A stretch of 64,000 nt of DNA, from assembly GCA_039930045.1 (NCBI GenBank), contig JBDSQB010000009.1, forward strand, positions 88,089 through 152,088, in the 5' to 3' direction. Source of the stretch: Chthoniobacterales bacterium (lineage in GTDB: Bacteria; Verrucomicrobiota; Verrucomicrobiia; Chthoniobacterales; DASVRZ01). A program made the position numbers and the translations under genes. This document shows, one piece after another, positions 45,069 to 54,883 of this stretch. The notes under the pieces were generated by a model. The model was not told where the DNA came from. It did no database searches and saw only the letters and a program-made list of their open reading frames with translations. Each line of letters begins with the position of its first letter. The stretch's first letter is position 1.

Positions 45069-45389
45069 TCAGGAAATCGAGGGCGGCGCGCGCCCCGGCA
45101 GCAACTGCCACACTCCGCCACAGACCACCGGCAAAGCCACCACCGGCTCTGCCACACCCACCATCGCCACGGGCGGCTGCCAGAGGGGAACTCCCGTGGT
45201 TTCCAATCCTCCGGCGAGCATCGTGTCCACCAGACAGCTCTGTGATTTCTCACCACGAGCCTCGTCGTGGTGGTGATGCAACCGCTCATGCCACTGCGGA
45301 CTCGCAGCTAGCAGCAGCGCCGCCAGCAGATGGAGCGCCACGATGCCACCCAGGATTCTCTGGGAAACAGGATGCGCGCGCCACGACAT
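45069..45389 (-). CDS. DUF2946-like small exported protein
   Basis: A 106-residue protein with an N-terminal hydrophobic signal or anchor (LGGIVALHLLAALLLAAS), a His cluster (ERLHHHHDEARG) and a lone Cys (SQSCLVDTM). DUF2946 proteins often precede TonB receptors for copper or other metals; here it is 196 bases upstream of one on the same strand. A metal-binding periplasmic role is inferred from the His cluster and context. Confidence 0.6.
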   Translation of the reverse strand: MSWRAHPVSQRILGGIVALHLLAALLLAASPQWHERLHHHHDEARGEKSQSCLVDTMLAGGLETTGVPLWQPPVAMVGVAEPVVALPVVCGGVWQLLPGRAPPSIS

Positions 45390-45452
45390 GAGCCACGCAT
45401 ACAGACGGGGGAGGGTGGCGTCAAATTACATTTGGATGAAACTCTGCCTCCC

Positions 45453-45577
45453 CTCGTTCCCAAACTCCTGTTTGGGAATGCCAGTGTCCGCGAAACTTTG
45501 TTTCGTCTGGAGACTTCGGCTGAAGGAAACAGAGTTTCCCAGACAGGTGCGTTCCCAAACTGGAGTTTGGGAACGAG
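45453..45577. repeat. 125-bp inverted-repeat (REP/MITE-like) element
   Basis: Two 52-base arms (45453-45504 and 45526-45577) are inverted copies with about 80% identity around a 21-base centre. Each arm has two smaller palindromes: CGTTCCCAAACTCC followed by GTTTGGGAA, and GAAACTTTGTTTC. It is in the gap before the ClC gene, has no open frame or target-site duplication visible, and looks like a mobile hairpin element or a strong RNA structure. Confidence 0.85.
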
Positions 45578-45685
45578 GTGCCGTCGCATTGGAGTCCGCG
45601 TCCGCCTGTCGCTCCAGAGGGCAGGTGCGGCGAAGCTTTTAGGCAAAGCAGTTGCCCCCAGGCGAATCTCGGCCATCGTGCCGGG

Positions 45686-47476
45686 GTGAATGTCTCTGAA
45701 ATCCCTCCGGCTCAGGCGGGTGATCTGCGGCGGCTCAAGCTCTGGGCTTGGTTTTCCGAGCTGGTGCGGCCGAATGAGTTGCAGGTCAACCTCTTCTGGG
45801 CGGGGATCATTGGCTTTCTGGGGGCGGTGCTCTCGGTGGGGTTTCGTCAGCTCACGCAGGTGGTGCATTGGCTCTTTACCCGCAGCGACGGCGGCTATGT
45901 GGAGACGTTTGCGCATCTTATCTGGTGGCAGCGGCTGCTGGTGCCCGCGCTCGGGGGCCTCCTCGCGGGGCTGGCGCTCTACTTCGGCACGCGGCTGAAG
46001 GCGGGCAAGACGAGTGCGGATTACATGGAGGCCATCGTGCTCGGAGACGGCGTGCTGTCGTTTCGGCAGAGCCTGGTGAAATGTCTCTCGGCGCTGCTTT
46101 CCATCGCCAGCGGGGCTTCGATCGGACGCGAGGGGCCAATTGTGCAACTCGCGGCCATGTCGGGCTCGCTGGTGGGGCGGTTGCGCTCCATGTCGGCGGT
46201 GCGGTTGCGCCTGCTCGTGGCCTGCGGGGCGGCGGCGGGCATTGCCTCGGCTTACAATGCGCCCATCGCCGGGGCGCTCTTCGTTTCGGAGATCGTCCTG
46301 CGCTCAATGTCGATGGAAAGTTTCGGGCCGCTGGTGTTTTCATCGGTCATCGCGACGCTCACGGTCCGGCAATTTCTCGGGGGCAATCCGCTTTACGAGA
46401 TCGCGATCCCCGCAGTGCGCTTAAACTCGAATTGGGAAATGCTCCTGTATCTGCTGCTCGGGTTGCTGGCGGGTCTCGTGGCGCCGCTCTTTCTCTGGTC
46501 GCTGCGCAGTGGCGAACGGCTGTTTGCCCGGGTGCCGATCCCCGGGTTTCTGCGGCTGGCTTTGGGCGGATTCACCGTCGGTCTGCTCGCCATCTGGCAT
46601 CCCGAGGTTTGTGGAAATGGCTACAGCGTGGTGAATCACATCCTGCACGGCGGCTATCTCTGGCCCGCGCTGCTGGCGATCCTCCTCTGCAAATGGCTGG
46701 CCACGGCGACGTCGTTCGGCTCGGGGGCGGTGGGCGGTGTCTTTACGCCCACGCTCTTCGTGGGGGCGGGCGGCGGCTATTTGTTTGCCATCGCGGCCCA
46801 GAGCTTCTGGCCTGGAGCGCCGCTGGTGCCCAATGCGTTTACCCTCGTCGGCATGGGCGCGCTGCTCGCTGGAACGACCCACGCGCCGATCATGGCGATC
46901 ATCATGCTGTTCGAGCTGACGCTGGATTATCAGATCATTCTCCCGCTCATGCTGGCCTGCGTGGTGGCGCATTACGTCAGCCTGGCCTTCGAGCCGAAGT
47001 CGATCTATGCCGAGTCGCTCCGGCGCAAAGGCGCGGGCCAGTTTCAGCTCGATGCGCTCCGGGTGGAGTCGCTCATGAATCGCACGGTGCCGAGTGTGTC
47101 GGAGACGGCTGCCTTCGGCGACATCGTCCAGCATTTCCTCGGGAGCCGTTACAATTACCTCTACGTCCTCGATGGGGCCGGGGCCTTTCGCGGGGCGATC
47201 TCCCTGCACGACATCAAGAACTACCTGAACGACCCGCACCTCTCGCAGATCGTGATTGCCGACGATCTGGTCGTGGAACCGTTTCCGAGATTGCACCCGG
47301 AGTCGGGTCTGTCGGAGGCGTTGAATGCGTTTGCCTCGCACGACGGCGACCGGCTGCCCGTGGTGGAAACCGGGGCCGCGCAGCGTCTGCTCGGGAGTAT
47401 TTCCAAAAACGATGTCCTCCTCGCGCTGGCCGAGCAAACGCGGCAGGATGGCAGTCCGCACGCTTCATCCCAATGA
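45686..47476 (+). CDS. ClC-type chloride channel/antiporter with CBS domains
   Basis: A 596-residue membrane protein from GTG 45686 (an ATG in another frame lies 4 bases later). The second ClC motif GREGP (near residue 155, carrying the gating Glu) and the third GGVFTPTL (near 350) are present; the first (GSGIP) is degenerate. The C-terminal 140 residues form two CBS domains (SLMNRTVPSVSETA and the DRLPVVE part). The intact gating Glu favours H+/Cl- exchange. A 4-base overlap couples it to the small gene at 47473. Confidence 0.88.
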   Translation: MNVSEIPPAQAGDLRRLKLWAWFSELVRPNELQVNLFWAGIIGFLGAVLSVGFRQLTQVVHWLFTRSDGGYVETFAHLIWWQRLLVPALGGLLAGLALYFGTRLKAGKTSADYMEAIVLGDGVLSFRQSLVKCLSALLSIASGASIGREGPIVQLAAMSGSLVGRLRSMSAVRLRLLVACGAAAGIASAYNAPIAGALFVSEIVLRSMSMESFGPLVFSSVIATLTVRQFLGGNPLYEIAIPAVRLNSNWEMLLYLLLGLLAGLVAPLFLWSLRSGERLFARVPIPGFLRLALGGFTVGLLAIWHPEVCGNGYSVVNHILHGGYLWPALLAILLCKWLATATSFGSGAVGGVFTPTLFVGAGGGYLFAIAAQSFWPGAPLVPNAFTLVGMGALLAGTTHAPIMAIIMLFELTLDYQIILPLMLACVVAHYVSLAFEPKSIYAESLRRKGAGQFQLDALRVESLMNRTVPSVSETAAFGDIVQHFLGSRYNYLYVLDGAGAFRGAISLHDIKNYLNDPHLSQIVIADDLVVEPFPRLHPESGLSEALNAFASHDGDRLPVVETGAAQRLLGSISKNDVLLALAEQTRQDGSPHASSQ

Positions 47477-47898
47477 AACTCCGCCCTGTCTTCCTCAGCG
47501 TCCTTCTTTTCACAGCCAGCCTCCCGGCGCATTCCGGGGAGCCAGCGGTGAAGATCAATGTCTCCGAACGCCGGGCGCAGATTCGCGAGGCGCTACTGAA
47601 ACTCGCCCCTCTCGGCAGTCGCAGCGCGGAAGTGCTCGCGCTCATCCAGCAGCGACTCCTGCCGAAGGACAGCCCCGCGCCGCCGCTGCTCGCGCGTCCC
47701 GCCAGCGGCCCCTCCGCCGAAGCTTCCGACCGGCGCGGCGTGAAATCGATCCAACTCGACCTGGGCGATTATCCGAACCCCGGGCTGCTCGCGATTTCCC
47801 CGACGTTTCCCTTCGAGCAATCGCTCCAGGCGCAATGGGCCTTTGACGCCGACGACCGACTGATCGAGCTTTTTCTGGATCGCAGTCTGAAGCAATAG
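47473..47898 (+). CDS. Small exported protein, unknown function
   Basis: A 141-residue protein with a signal peptide ([20 protein letters not shown]). The mature part is rich in Leu, Pro and charged residues with no known motif. It starts on the ATGA that ends the ClC gene and ends 13 bases before copA, so the three may be one operon. No function is proposed. Confidence 0.65.
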   Translation: MKLRPVFLSVLLFTASLPAHSGEPAVKINVSERRAQIREALLKLAPLGSRSAEVLALIQQRLLPKDSPAPPLLARPASGPSAEASDRRGVKSIQLDLGDYPNPGLLAISPTFPFEQSLQAQWAFDADDRLIELFLDRSLKQ

Positions 47899-47911
47899 CC
47901 CGCCACCATTT

Positions 47912-50188
47912 ATGAACTCCGAACACTCCTGCTGCGGCGGTCACGATCACTCGGTGACCCCGCCCGCTTCCGCGAAATATTTCTGCCCGATGTGTCCCGG
48001 AGTCGAATCCGACTCGCCCGGAGCTTGCCCGAAATGCGGCATGGCTCTGGAACGCAATCCGTCGTGGAAACCTCAGAAAATTTACACCTGCCCGATGCAT
48101 CCCGAAGTCGTGCAGGATTCGCCCGGCGCGTGCCCGATCTGCGGGATGGCGCTGGAGTTGCAATCCGCCGCCGAGCCGGAGGACGACGCGGAATTGCGCG
48201 ACATGACCCGCCGGTTCTGGTTCGGCGGACTGGCGGCGCTGCCAGTATTTTTGCTGGCGATGGCGCATATTTTCCCCGGCTCGCCGCATTGGCTGATGGG
48301 CTCCGCCTCGCGCTGGACGCAGGCCATTCTGGCGACGCCCGTGGTGCTCTGGGCTGGCTGGCCGTTTCTCGTGCGCGGCGCGCGTTCCCTGCGCACGGGC
48401 CATTTCAATATGTTCACGCTCATCGCGCTCGGCGTCGGCTCGGCCTGGCTTTACAGCGTGGCGGCGATGCTCGCGCCGGGCTGGTTTCCGAGTTCCATGC
48501 GAATGGACGGCGGCGTGGGCATCTACTTCGAGGCGGCGGCGGTGATCGTGGTGCTGGTGTTGCTCGGCCAGGTGTTGGAACTCCGCGCGCGCAGTCGCAC
48601 CGGGAGCGCGATCCGGGCTCTCCTCGAGTTGGCGCCCGCCACGGCGCGTCTCGTGGAGAAGAATGAGGAACGCATTGTACCGCTGGAAAGCGTCCGGGCC
48701 GGAAACATTTTGCGAGTAAAACCGGGCGACAAAATCCCGGTCGATGGCGTGGTTTCCGAAGGGCAGTCGCAGGTCGATGAGGCCATGCTGACCGGCGAAC
48801 CGCTCCCAGTCGCGAAGGCGGCGGGCGACCCCGTCACCGGCGGCACGATGAATGGCACGGGCAGTTTTCTGATGGAGGCGCGGCGGGTCGGAGACGAAAC
48901 CGTGCTCGCCCAGATCGTGCGGATGGTCGGTGATGCGCAACGCAGCCGCGCTCCGATCCAGGCTCTGGCGGACCGGGTGGCAGGCTGGTTTGTGCCAGCG
49001 GTCACCGGCATCGCGCTGGTGACGTTTCTGATCTGGCTCTTACTCGGCCCGCAACCAGCCCTCGCTCATGCGCTGGCCAATGCGGTCGCGGTCCTGATCA
49101 TCGCCTGCCCGTGCGCGCTCGGACTGGCCACGCCGATGAGCATCATGGTCGGCGTCGGGCGCGGCGCGCAGGCGGGCATCCTCGTTAAAAATGCCGAGGC
49201 GCTGGAGCGGCTGGAAAAGGTGACGCTCGTGGTGATGGATAAAACCGGCACGCTCACCGAGGGCAAACCGCGCGTGGTGCAGGTCGTGCCCGCCCCAGAT
49301 TTCGATGAAACTCAACTGCTCGCCCTCGCTGCCGCCGTTGAAAAAAACAGCGAGCATCCCCTCGCCGCCGCCGTCGTGCTGGCCGCCGTTGAGCGCGGGC
49401 TGGCCCTGGAAAATGCAGCCGACTTCCAATCGACCACGGCGGAAGGCGTTCGCGCCCGAGTCGGTGAACGTGCCGTTTCCGTGGGCAAACTGGAGTTTCT
49501 AAAACAAGCCGAGACTTCCATTCCAATGGAACTCGAACGTGCGGCGGCCAGCCTGAATACCGAGGGCAAAACGACGATTTTCGTGGCGGTCGATGGCAAG
49601 TTTGCCGGTTTTCTGGCCATTGCCGACCCCGTAAAAGCGACGACACCGGCAGCCATCGCGAGTCTGCACGCCCTCGGTCTGGAGGTGGTGATGCTGACCG
49701 GCGACAACCAGCGAACCGCCGCCTGGCTGGGGCAGCAGCTTGGGTTGGATCAAATCATTGCCGAAATCGCCGCCGCTGGAAAACACGATCAAATCGCCGC
49801 CTGGAAACGCTCGGGAAAACGCGTGGCGATGGCAGGCGACGGCATCAACGACGCCCCCGCCCTGGCCGCTGCCGATGTCGGCATCGCCATGGGCACGGGC
49901 ACCTCCATCGCCATGGAAAGCGCCGGAATCACCCTGCTTGGCGGCGATTTGCAGGGCTTGGTGCGCGCCGTGGTTTTGAGCAGGGCCCTGATGAAAAACA
50001 TCCGGCAGAATCTGCTGTTCGCTTTTCTCTACAACGCCCTCGGCATCCCCATCGCTGCGGGCGTGTTTTACCCCGTCTTCGGCTGGCTGCTCAGTCCGAT
50101 GATTGCCGGCGCGGCGATGAGTCTGAGTTCGGTCTCGGTGATCACCAACGCCCTGCGCCTGCGCTCGGTCTCCCTCGACAAAAGCTAA
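47912..50188 (+). CDS. copA: Copper-exporting P1B-type ATPase
   Basis: A 758-residue pump. Two N-terminal heavy-metal-binding domains of the CPM(C/H)PxVxxxxPGxCPxCGM type (residues 22-45 and 60-83) replace the usual MerR-like ferredoxin-fold HMA domains. The transmembrane [10 protein letters not shown] motif (near residue 400), the phosphorylation site DKTGTLTEG (near 445), the SEHPLAAA His-Pro site and the hinge [16 protein letters not shown] are all intact. The CPC motif indicates Cu+ or Ag+ efflux. It is convergent with the peptidase gene and overlaps it by 4 bases. Confidence 0.95.
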   Translation: MNSEHSCCGGHDHSVTPPASAKYFCPMCPGVESDSPGACPKCGMALERNPSWKPQKIYTCPMHPEVVQDSPGACPICGMALELQSAAEPEDDAELRDMTRRFWFGGLAALPVFLLAMAHIFPGSPHWLMGSASRWTQAILATPVVLWAGWPFLVRGARSLRTGHFNMFTLIALGVGSAWLYSVAAMLAPGWFPSSMRMDGGVGIYFEAAAVIVVLVLLGQVLELRARSRTGSAIRALLELAPATARLVEKNEERIVPLESVRAGNILRVKPGDKIPVDGVVSEGQSQVDEAMLTGEPLPVAKAAGDPVTGGTMNGTGSFLMEARRVGDETVLAQIVRMVGDAQRSRAPIQALADRVAGWFVPAVTGIALVTFLIWLLLGPQPALAHALANAVAVLIIACPCALGLATPMSIMVGVGRGAQAGILVKNAEALERLEKVTLVVMDKTGTLTEGKPRVVQVVPAPDFDETQLLALAAAVEKNSEHPLAAAVVLAAVERGLALENAADFQSTTAEGVRARVGERAVSVGKLEFLKQAETSIPMELERAAASLNTEGKTTIFVAVDGKFAGFLAIADPVKATTPAAIASLHALGLEVVMLTGDNQRTAAWLGQQLGLDQIIAEIAAAGKHDQIAAWKRSGKRVAMAGDGINDAPALAAADVGIAMGTGTSIAMESAGITLLGGDLQGLVRAVVLSRALMKNIRQNLLFAFLYNALGIPIAAGVFYPVFGWLLSPMIAGAAMSLSSVSVITNALRLRSVSLDKS

Positions 50189-51075
50189 CGTTTTCCGCCG
50201 GAATATTTCTCGTAGTCGGCTTGGAACTTTTTGAAGTCGGGAAACGTCTGGTGGTAATTCGCCGCGATCGCCTGCTCGACGGTTTGCCCGGCGATCAGAG
50301 CATCGGCGAACCCGACGAATTGCTGGCTCGTGCCTTTCGACATCAGGAAACGGACGAACCGTTCGCTCGTCTGGTAGAGCCGCGAGACGTCCTTCGTATT
50401 CTGCGGATAAGCCTCGAGATGAATCAATTCCTCCAGCGGCATATCGGCGACTTCCAATCGATTCTGGAGGCGCTTCAAGGTCTGGTTTTTGCGCCCGGCC
50501 ACGGCGGCGCTGCCCATGTATTCAGCGACGCCCTCGTTCAACCAGAGCGGCCAGCGGCGTTCGCGGTAAATGCGCGCGACCACGGCATGGGTCGTCTCGT
50601 GAGCCAGCGTTTGCGAGTCAAAGGAACCGCCGTTTTGCCCGCGCACATTCAGAAAAAGTTCGTCACCGTAAGCGAAACTGCTGGTCCATTCCGGCATCTG
50701 GGTTTTCGCCACAAAACTGGCCCATTCCCCGGCGTCCTCGAAAACATAAACATGCGACTTGCGGGCGTATTGAGCCGGAGTGGTGCCAAGTTGCGCGGCG
50801 ATGAAGGCGAGGTTGAACTCGACTTCGCGGCCCACTTTCCGCGCCTCGGTCATGCGCCGGAAATGAATGTAGAAATTCGGCGTCTCAGCGACTTTCCATT
50901 TCTCCGGCAGGATGGCGAGCGCGACCTGGCCTTTCTCGGAAATGCCCTCCTGCGGGACTTTGTCGGGCGCGATTTCGGCAAGCGGAGTTTCGCGCGGCGG
51001 CTGCGGCGGCGTGAGTTGACTGTAACTCGACTGAAGGGCCAGTCCGAGGATCAGGCCGACTCTAAAAAAGCTCAT
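50185..51075 (-). CDS. Peptidase MA-like exported zinc protease (DUF1570)
   Basis: A 296-residue protein with a signal peptide ([18 protein letters not shown]). The zinc motif HETTH (in [14 protein letters not shown], near residue 165) and the downstream [11 protein letters not shown] (Glu ligand near 188) define a gluzincin of the peptidase MA group. The substrate is unknown. Its start overlaps the rsmE stop. Confidence 0.8.
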   Translation of the reverse strand: MSFFRVGLILGLALQSSYSQLTPPQPPRETPLAEIAPDKVPQEGISEKGQVALAILPEKWKVAETPNFYIHFRRMTEARKVGREVEFNLAFIAAQLGTTPAQYARKSHVYVFEDAGEWASFVAKTQMPEWTSSFAYGDELFLNVRGQNGGSFDSQTLAHETTHAVVARIYRERRWPLWLNEGVAEYMGSAAVAGRKNQTLKRLQNRLEVADMPLEELIHLEAYPQNTKDVSRLYQTSERFVRFLMSKGTSQQFVGFADALIAGQTVEQAIAANYHQTFPDFKKFQADYEKYSGGKR

Positions 51076-51805
51076 GGGCGAGCACGCTCAGGCAATACAA
51101 GCTAGCCGTTTCCGTGCGCAAAACGATGGGTCCCAGCGTGATCGGCTTGCAGCCGTGGCTCTTCGCCAGTGCGATCTCGGCGGGGGTGAAATCTCCCTCC
51201 GGTCCCACGAGAATGAGGACGCTGGCGGGCGGTTTGCCGGTTTCTTTTTCGACTTCGGCGAGGACGTTTTTCAACCCGCGTGCATCGGGCTGAAGCGAGG
51301 CGATGAGCATGAGGTCGTAGCGCGTGCCCTGCTCGAAAAAGGCCTTGGGCGAGAGCGGTTTGGCGATTTCCGGCAGCCAGTTTTGGCCGCATTGTTTGGC
51401 TGCTTCGATGACTACTTCCTGCCATTTGGCGCGTTTTTTATCGGAGTCGCCCGCGTCGATCTGAACGACGGTGCGCTCGGACAAAATCGGAGCAATCACC
51501 GCCGCGCCGAGTTCGGTCGCTTTCTGGACGATGAGGTCCATGTTTTTGCCCTTGGGAATGGCTTGCCCGAGCGTGATCGCGGCCTTCAGCTTCGGCGTGC
51601 GGGCTGTCTGCTGGGCTTTCAAGCGAACGCCATTTTTTTTGGTCTCGGCGATTTCGGCGGTGATTTCAGTTCCATTGCCATTGAAGACGACTACGCGCTG
51701 GCCCTTTTCGAGACGGAGAACGTCGAGCGCGTGATGCGATTCTTCAGGGCTGAGAACGAGCTGGTCGGGGTTCCAATCGGCGGCGGGAATGTAAAAACGA
51801 TGCAT
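51062..51805 (-). CDS. rsmE: 16S rRNA m3U1498 methyltransferase
   Basis: RsmE methylates U1498 of 16S rRNA with SAM. The 247-residue protein (start ATG 51805) has the PUA-like N-terminus (MHRFYIP, EESHHALDVLRLEKGQ) and the SPOUT knot with LVGPEGDFTPAEI (near residue 195) and the trefoil segment TLGPIVLRTETASLY (near 225). It is followed in the same direction by the peptidase gene. Confidence 0.96.
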   Translation of the reverse strand: MHRFYIPAADWNPDQLVLSPEESHHALDVLRLEKGQRVVVFNGNGTEITAEIAETKKNGVRLKAQQTARTPKLKAAITLGQAIPKGKNMDLIVQKATELGAAVIAPILSERTVVQIDAGDSDKKRAKWQEVVIEAAKQCGQNWLPEIAKPLSPKAFFEQGTRYDLMLIASLQPDARGLKNVLAEVEKETGKPPASVLILVGPEGDFTPAEIALAKSHGCKPITLGPIVLRTETASLYCLSVLAHELF

Positions 51806-51884
51806 GGTTTTAAAGAAAGGACGGTAAGTGTCGCGCAAGCAGACGAATCTTCAACAGCAGGGTTTTTCCAGTCGAGTTGCGTTG

Positions 51885-52832
51885 TTATTTCGGCAGCAGG
51901 GCGCGCAATTTGGCCTCCGAACCGTGCAGGGTGAGGACGTGGCCCTGCTGATTCTGCGAGCGCAGCGCCAGCGCCCAGCCGTCGAGATTCGCCATCTGCC
52001 AGTCGTCATCATTGGGTTCGAGGCCAAAATCTTCCGCCCGAAAGAGCATCAGCACCGCGTGCGAATCCTTCAGCCCGATCTGGACCACGGTGTGTCCATC
52101 GACCTGATTCACCCCCAGGACCGACGCTGAGGCCGAGGCGAATGCAGGCGGGATCGGATAATTTTCCAACCCGTATTTGAGAAAGAGCACGTCGGCGAGT
52201 TCGCCCACGGGCACGTCCACGGCCTGCATTTCACTCGGGGACAACTCTTCCGCGGCATCGACAAATTTCTGCGCCAGCACTTCGTCGGCCTTCGACTGCC
52301 AGTCGTTCCAGATCCAGGCCGCGACGGCGCAGAGCACGAGCCCGGCAAAAACCAGGGAAATGCCGAGCGGGCTGAAGAGGCGAAACGGCGGGCTGGCCTC
52401 CTGCACGGTGACGGCGAAACGGTTGAGCATTTCCGCTGAAACCGGGATCGAGACCAGCGCGGCGGCGATTTTCTCCATGGGCATGGAAGTCGCCTCATCG
52501 CCCTCGGACGGACCGCAGATGGTGGTGATTTCTCCTGGGGAAAACTCCCCAAAACCGAGCAGCGTGGCCACGGCGCGGTCGCGGGTTTTCATCCACTGAA
52601 ATTGCGGAGGAAGATTGCTGATCGGAGCGTCGCCACGCGGAAGGGGCCGGGTTTCCCAGAGCGCGCGGAGGAGTTGCACGCGAGTTTCATGCGAATCAGC
52701 GGCGGCGAGGCGGGTGAGTTTTTCATCCAGCACCTCGTGGACGAGGCTCTCGGCCTCCTCGTTGATCCCGGCCAGAGCCACGGAAAACCGATACAGCACC
52801 GCGAAATCTGTGGGGGAGAGGGACGAGATCAA
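51885..52832 (-). CDS. Hypothetical membrane-anchored protein
   Basis: A 315-residue protein with one central hydrophobic segment (PLGISLVFAGLVLCAVAAWIW, near residue 170), an N-terminal cytosolic helical domain (residues 1-150) and a C-terminal extracytoplasmic domain of about 120 residues with no known motif. The layout resembles anti-sigma or sensor-like proteins, but no partner sigma factor is nearby and no motif supports it. Upstream of rsmE in the same direction. Confidence 0.6.
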   Translation of the reverse strand: MISSLSPTDFAVLYRFSVALAGINEEAESLVHEVLDEKLTRLAAADSHETRVQLLRALWETRPLPRGDAPISNLPPQFQWMKTRDRAVATLLGFGEFSPGEITTICGPSEGDEATSMPMEKIAAALVSIPVSAEMLNRFAVTVQEASPPFRLFSPLGISLVFAGLVLCAVAAWIWNDWQSKADEVLAQKFVDAAEELSPSEMQAVDVPVGELADVLFLKYGLENYPIPPAFASASASVLGVNQVDGHTVVQIGLKDSHAVLMLFRAEDFGLEPNDDDWQMANLDGWALALRSQNQQGHVLTLHGSEAKLRALLPK

Positions 52833-52964
52833 GGCGCGAAACTAAAATAACGCGGCGGAATCGACAAGCGCCGTCTCTCTGGGAGAATGAACGAAGTTTT
52901 CGGTTGCGTTTGGCTTTGAAACAGGTAGTTATTCTGCCCCTCTCAACCAGCGGGGACTTTTTCT

Positions 52965-53318
52965 ATGAGCATCATTATCGACAAAATCGAGCAGGAACAA
53001 TTCAAGACCGACCTTACTCCCTTCAACGTGGGCGACAGCGTGAAGGTCCACACCCGCGTCGTGGAAGGTGACAAGGAGCGCATCCAGATTTTCGCCGGCA
53101 TCGTCATTGGCAAAAAAGGCCGCGGCCTAAACGCCATGTTCACCGTCCGCCGCATTTCTTATGGCGAAGGTGTCGAGCGCGTATTCCCGATTCATTCGCC
53201 TCGCATCGCGAAGGTCGATGTCGAGCGCCAGGGCAATGTGCGCCGCGCCAAACTGAATTATCTCCGCGGACGCAAGGGCAAGCAGGCCATGACCGTGAAG
53301 CAAAAGGCAGCCGCTTAA
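52965..53318 (+). CDS. rplS: 50S ribosomal protein L19
   Basis: A 117-residue L19 that bridges the subunits near the 30S/50S contact. The family core ([39 protein letters not shown], and the [15 protein letters not shown] segment) is intact. It is a single gene with a terminator 30 bases after the stop; rpsP, rimM and trmD, its usual companions, are absent here. Confidence 0.98.
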   Translation: MSIIIDKIEQEQFKTDLTPFNVGDSVKVHTRVVEGDKERIQIFAGIVIGKKGRGLNAMFTVRRISYGEGVERVFPIHSPRIAKVDVERQGNVRRAKLNYLRGRKGKQAMTVKQKAAA

Positions 53319-53346
53319 TCGTTCTGATTCGACTGTAACTCCTTTC

Positions 53347-53382
53347 AAAAAAGGCCGGGCTTTCACAGTCCGGCCTTTTTTA
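53347..53382 (+). terminator. rplS terminator
   Basis: AAGGCCGG (53351-53358) pairs with CCGGCCTT (53370-53377) across an 11-base loop, flanked by an A run before and a T run after, so it is a strong intrinsic terminator on the plus strand and possibly functional in reverse. Confidence 0.88.
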
Positions 53383-53395
53383 TTAGACTGAAGCC

Positions 53396-54034
53396 ATGCC
53401 CTGCTCCCTGCGCCACGAAAACCGACTGCGCGCGCTCGGCCACAGCCGCATCGCCGGAATCGACGAGGCGGGTCGCGGCCCCTTGGCGGGGCCGGTCGTG
53501 GTGGCGGCGGTGATTTTGCCGCTAAAGTTTCGCCATCGGGTGTTAAACGACTCGAAGCAGCTCAACGAGAAACAGCGCGAATCCATTTACCTCGAGATCA
53601 GCACCCGCGACGACATCGTTTGGTCGGTGGTGAGCATCGAGCCGTCCGAGATTGACCGGCTGAACATTCTCCGCGCCACGCACGAGGGAATGCGCCGGGC
53701 GGCAGCCGAGTTGGAACCGGATCACGCGCTGATCGACGGCTTGCCGGTGAGGCCGTTTCCCTATCCGCACACCGCGCTGGTGCAGGGCGACGGGCTGAGT
53801 TTTAGCATCGCGGCGGCCAGCATTATTGCCAAAGTCACCCGTGACCGGCTGATGCACGAGTGGCACGAACGGCATCCGATTTACGAATTTTCCCAAAACA
53901 AAGGCTACCCAACGCCGCAGCATCTCGCCACACTGCGCGAGCATGGGCCTTGTCCAATTCATCGCCGCTCGTTTGCGCCGGTCGCCCAAAGCTGGCTCGA
54001 CTTCGGACCATCTGGAACTCGGACGGACGGGTGA
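53396..54034 (+). CDS. rnhB: Ribonuclease HII
   Basis: A 212-residue RNase HII that cuts RNA in RNA-DNA hybrids and single misincorporated ribonucleotides. The catalytic acidic motif GIDEAGRGPLAGPVV (residues about 20-34) and the second Asp region (HALIDGL, near 112) match the family, and KSVTRDRLM-like AKVTRDRLM follows. The last 92 bases overlap the yraN gene in another frame. Confidence 0.96.
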   Translation: MPCSLRHENRLRALGHSRIAGIDEAGRGPLAGPVVVAAVILPLKFRHRVLNDSKQLNEKQRESIYLEISTRDDIVWSVVSIEPSEIDRLNILRATHEGMRRAAAELEPDHALIDGLPVRPFPYPHTALVQGDGLSFSIAAASIIAKVTRDRLMHEWHERHPIYEFSQNKGYPTPQHLATLREHGPCPIHRRSFAPVAQSWLDFGPSGTRTDG

Positions 54035-54386
54035 AAAACTGGCCGAGCGCCATCTGCGGCGTCACGGTTACAAGGTGCTCTATCGCAACTTTCGCGGCCC
54101 GCACGGCGGCGAGGTGGACATCATTTGCCGCGACAAGAAGGAAAAGAAACTCGTCTTTATCGAAGTCAAAACCCGCACCTCGGAGAAATATGGACGCCCC
54201 ATCACGGCGGTCGATCACGGGAAACAATTTTACATCGCGCGCGGCGCATTGGCCTGGCTGCGAATGCTGGATGACCCGGAAGTCCCCTTTCGCTTCGATG
54301 TCGTGGAGGTCGTCATGGACGAGCCGCAGCCCACGATCACCATTGTGACGGACGCCTTTTCCCTGCCCGCGCCGTATCGTTATTAG
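53943..54386 (+). CDS. yraN: YraN-family endonuclease-like protein (UPF0102)
   Basis: A 147-residue protein with the nuclease core motif GEVDIICRDKKEKKLVFIEVKTR (Asp...Glu-x-Lys, near residue 58-80), typical of YraN proteins linked to Holliday junction or DNA repair functions. The start codon ATG is 92 bases inside the rnhB frame, a layout common for this pair. The last 4 bases overlap the convergent gene at 54383. Confidence 0.88.
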   Translation: MGLVQFIAARLRRSPKAGSTSDHLELGRTGEKLAERHLRRHGYKVLYRNFRGPHGGEVDIICRDKKEKKLVFIEVKTRTSEKYGRPITAVDHGKQFYIARGALAWLRMLDDPEVPFRFDVVEVVMDEPQPTITIVTDAFSLPAPYRY

Positions 54387-54811
54387 CGCCTGACCAGCTT
54401 GTAAGACGTATTAAAAACCATCGGGCCGTTCTCGGTTTGCACCGAAAAACTCACCGCTCCATGGCTCGTATCTGCGGGGGTCGTCTGGCCCGTGACCACT
54501 TTCACGTCGCCCTTGTCGTTCGTCGCCTTGCCGGTGAATTTCACTGGCTCGCCCTTGGTCATTTGCATCACCGTTTCGTCGCTTGCCTGCAAAAAGAGCT
54601 TCCCCGTTTCGCTCTTGAAAGTAAATGGAGTCACCTTCAACTGGTAGCTCCCGAGATACGCCTCTTTCTCGTGCTCCAGCGTGCTGACGATCAGGTTTGC
54701 CTTGGCCAGGGACACCTTTGTCGCGCTCGGCTCGACGATCATTTTCGGCGCCTCCTCCGCATGAGCGAAAGAAGAAACTGCCAGTCCCAAAACAAACAAT
54801 GCCGTCTTCAT
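54383..54811 (-). CDS. Small exported protein, unknown function
   Basis: A 142-residue protein from the ATG at 54811, with a signal peptide (KTALFVLGLAVSSFAHA). The mature part forms a beta-rich fold (TPFTFKSETGKLFLQAS) with no known motif. Convergent with yraN. Confidence 0.6.
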   Translation of the reverse strand: MKTALFVLGLAVSSFAHAEEAPKMIVEPSATKVSLAKANLIVSTLEHEKEAYLGSYQLKVTPFTFKSETGKLFLQASDETVMQMTKGEPVKFTGKATNDKGDVKVVTGQTTPADTSHGAVSFSVQTENGPMVFNTSYKLVRR

Positions 54812-54883
54812 GACGCGTAGAAATCGTTTTTGTGACACGCCTGTAACGTATCAAATTTCCCGCCGCCCACAACCGGCGTTCAA

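Noticed and set aside
45868..47898. 676-codon frame overlapping the ClC gene and the small exported gene
   Set aside because: It is the +1 shadow of the ClC gene that merges with the real small gene at its end; the translation is Arg/Ala/Gly-rich with no domain.
47642..48940. 432-codon open frame antisense to copA and the gene before it
   Set aside because: Shadow of copA; His/Arg/Ala-rich with no motif.
52833..52964. Promoter of rplS
   Set aside because: Several loose -35/-10 matches exist, but none is convincing.
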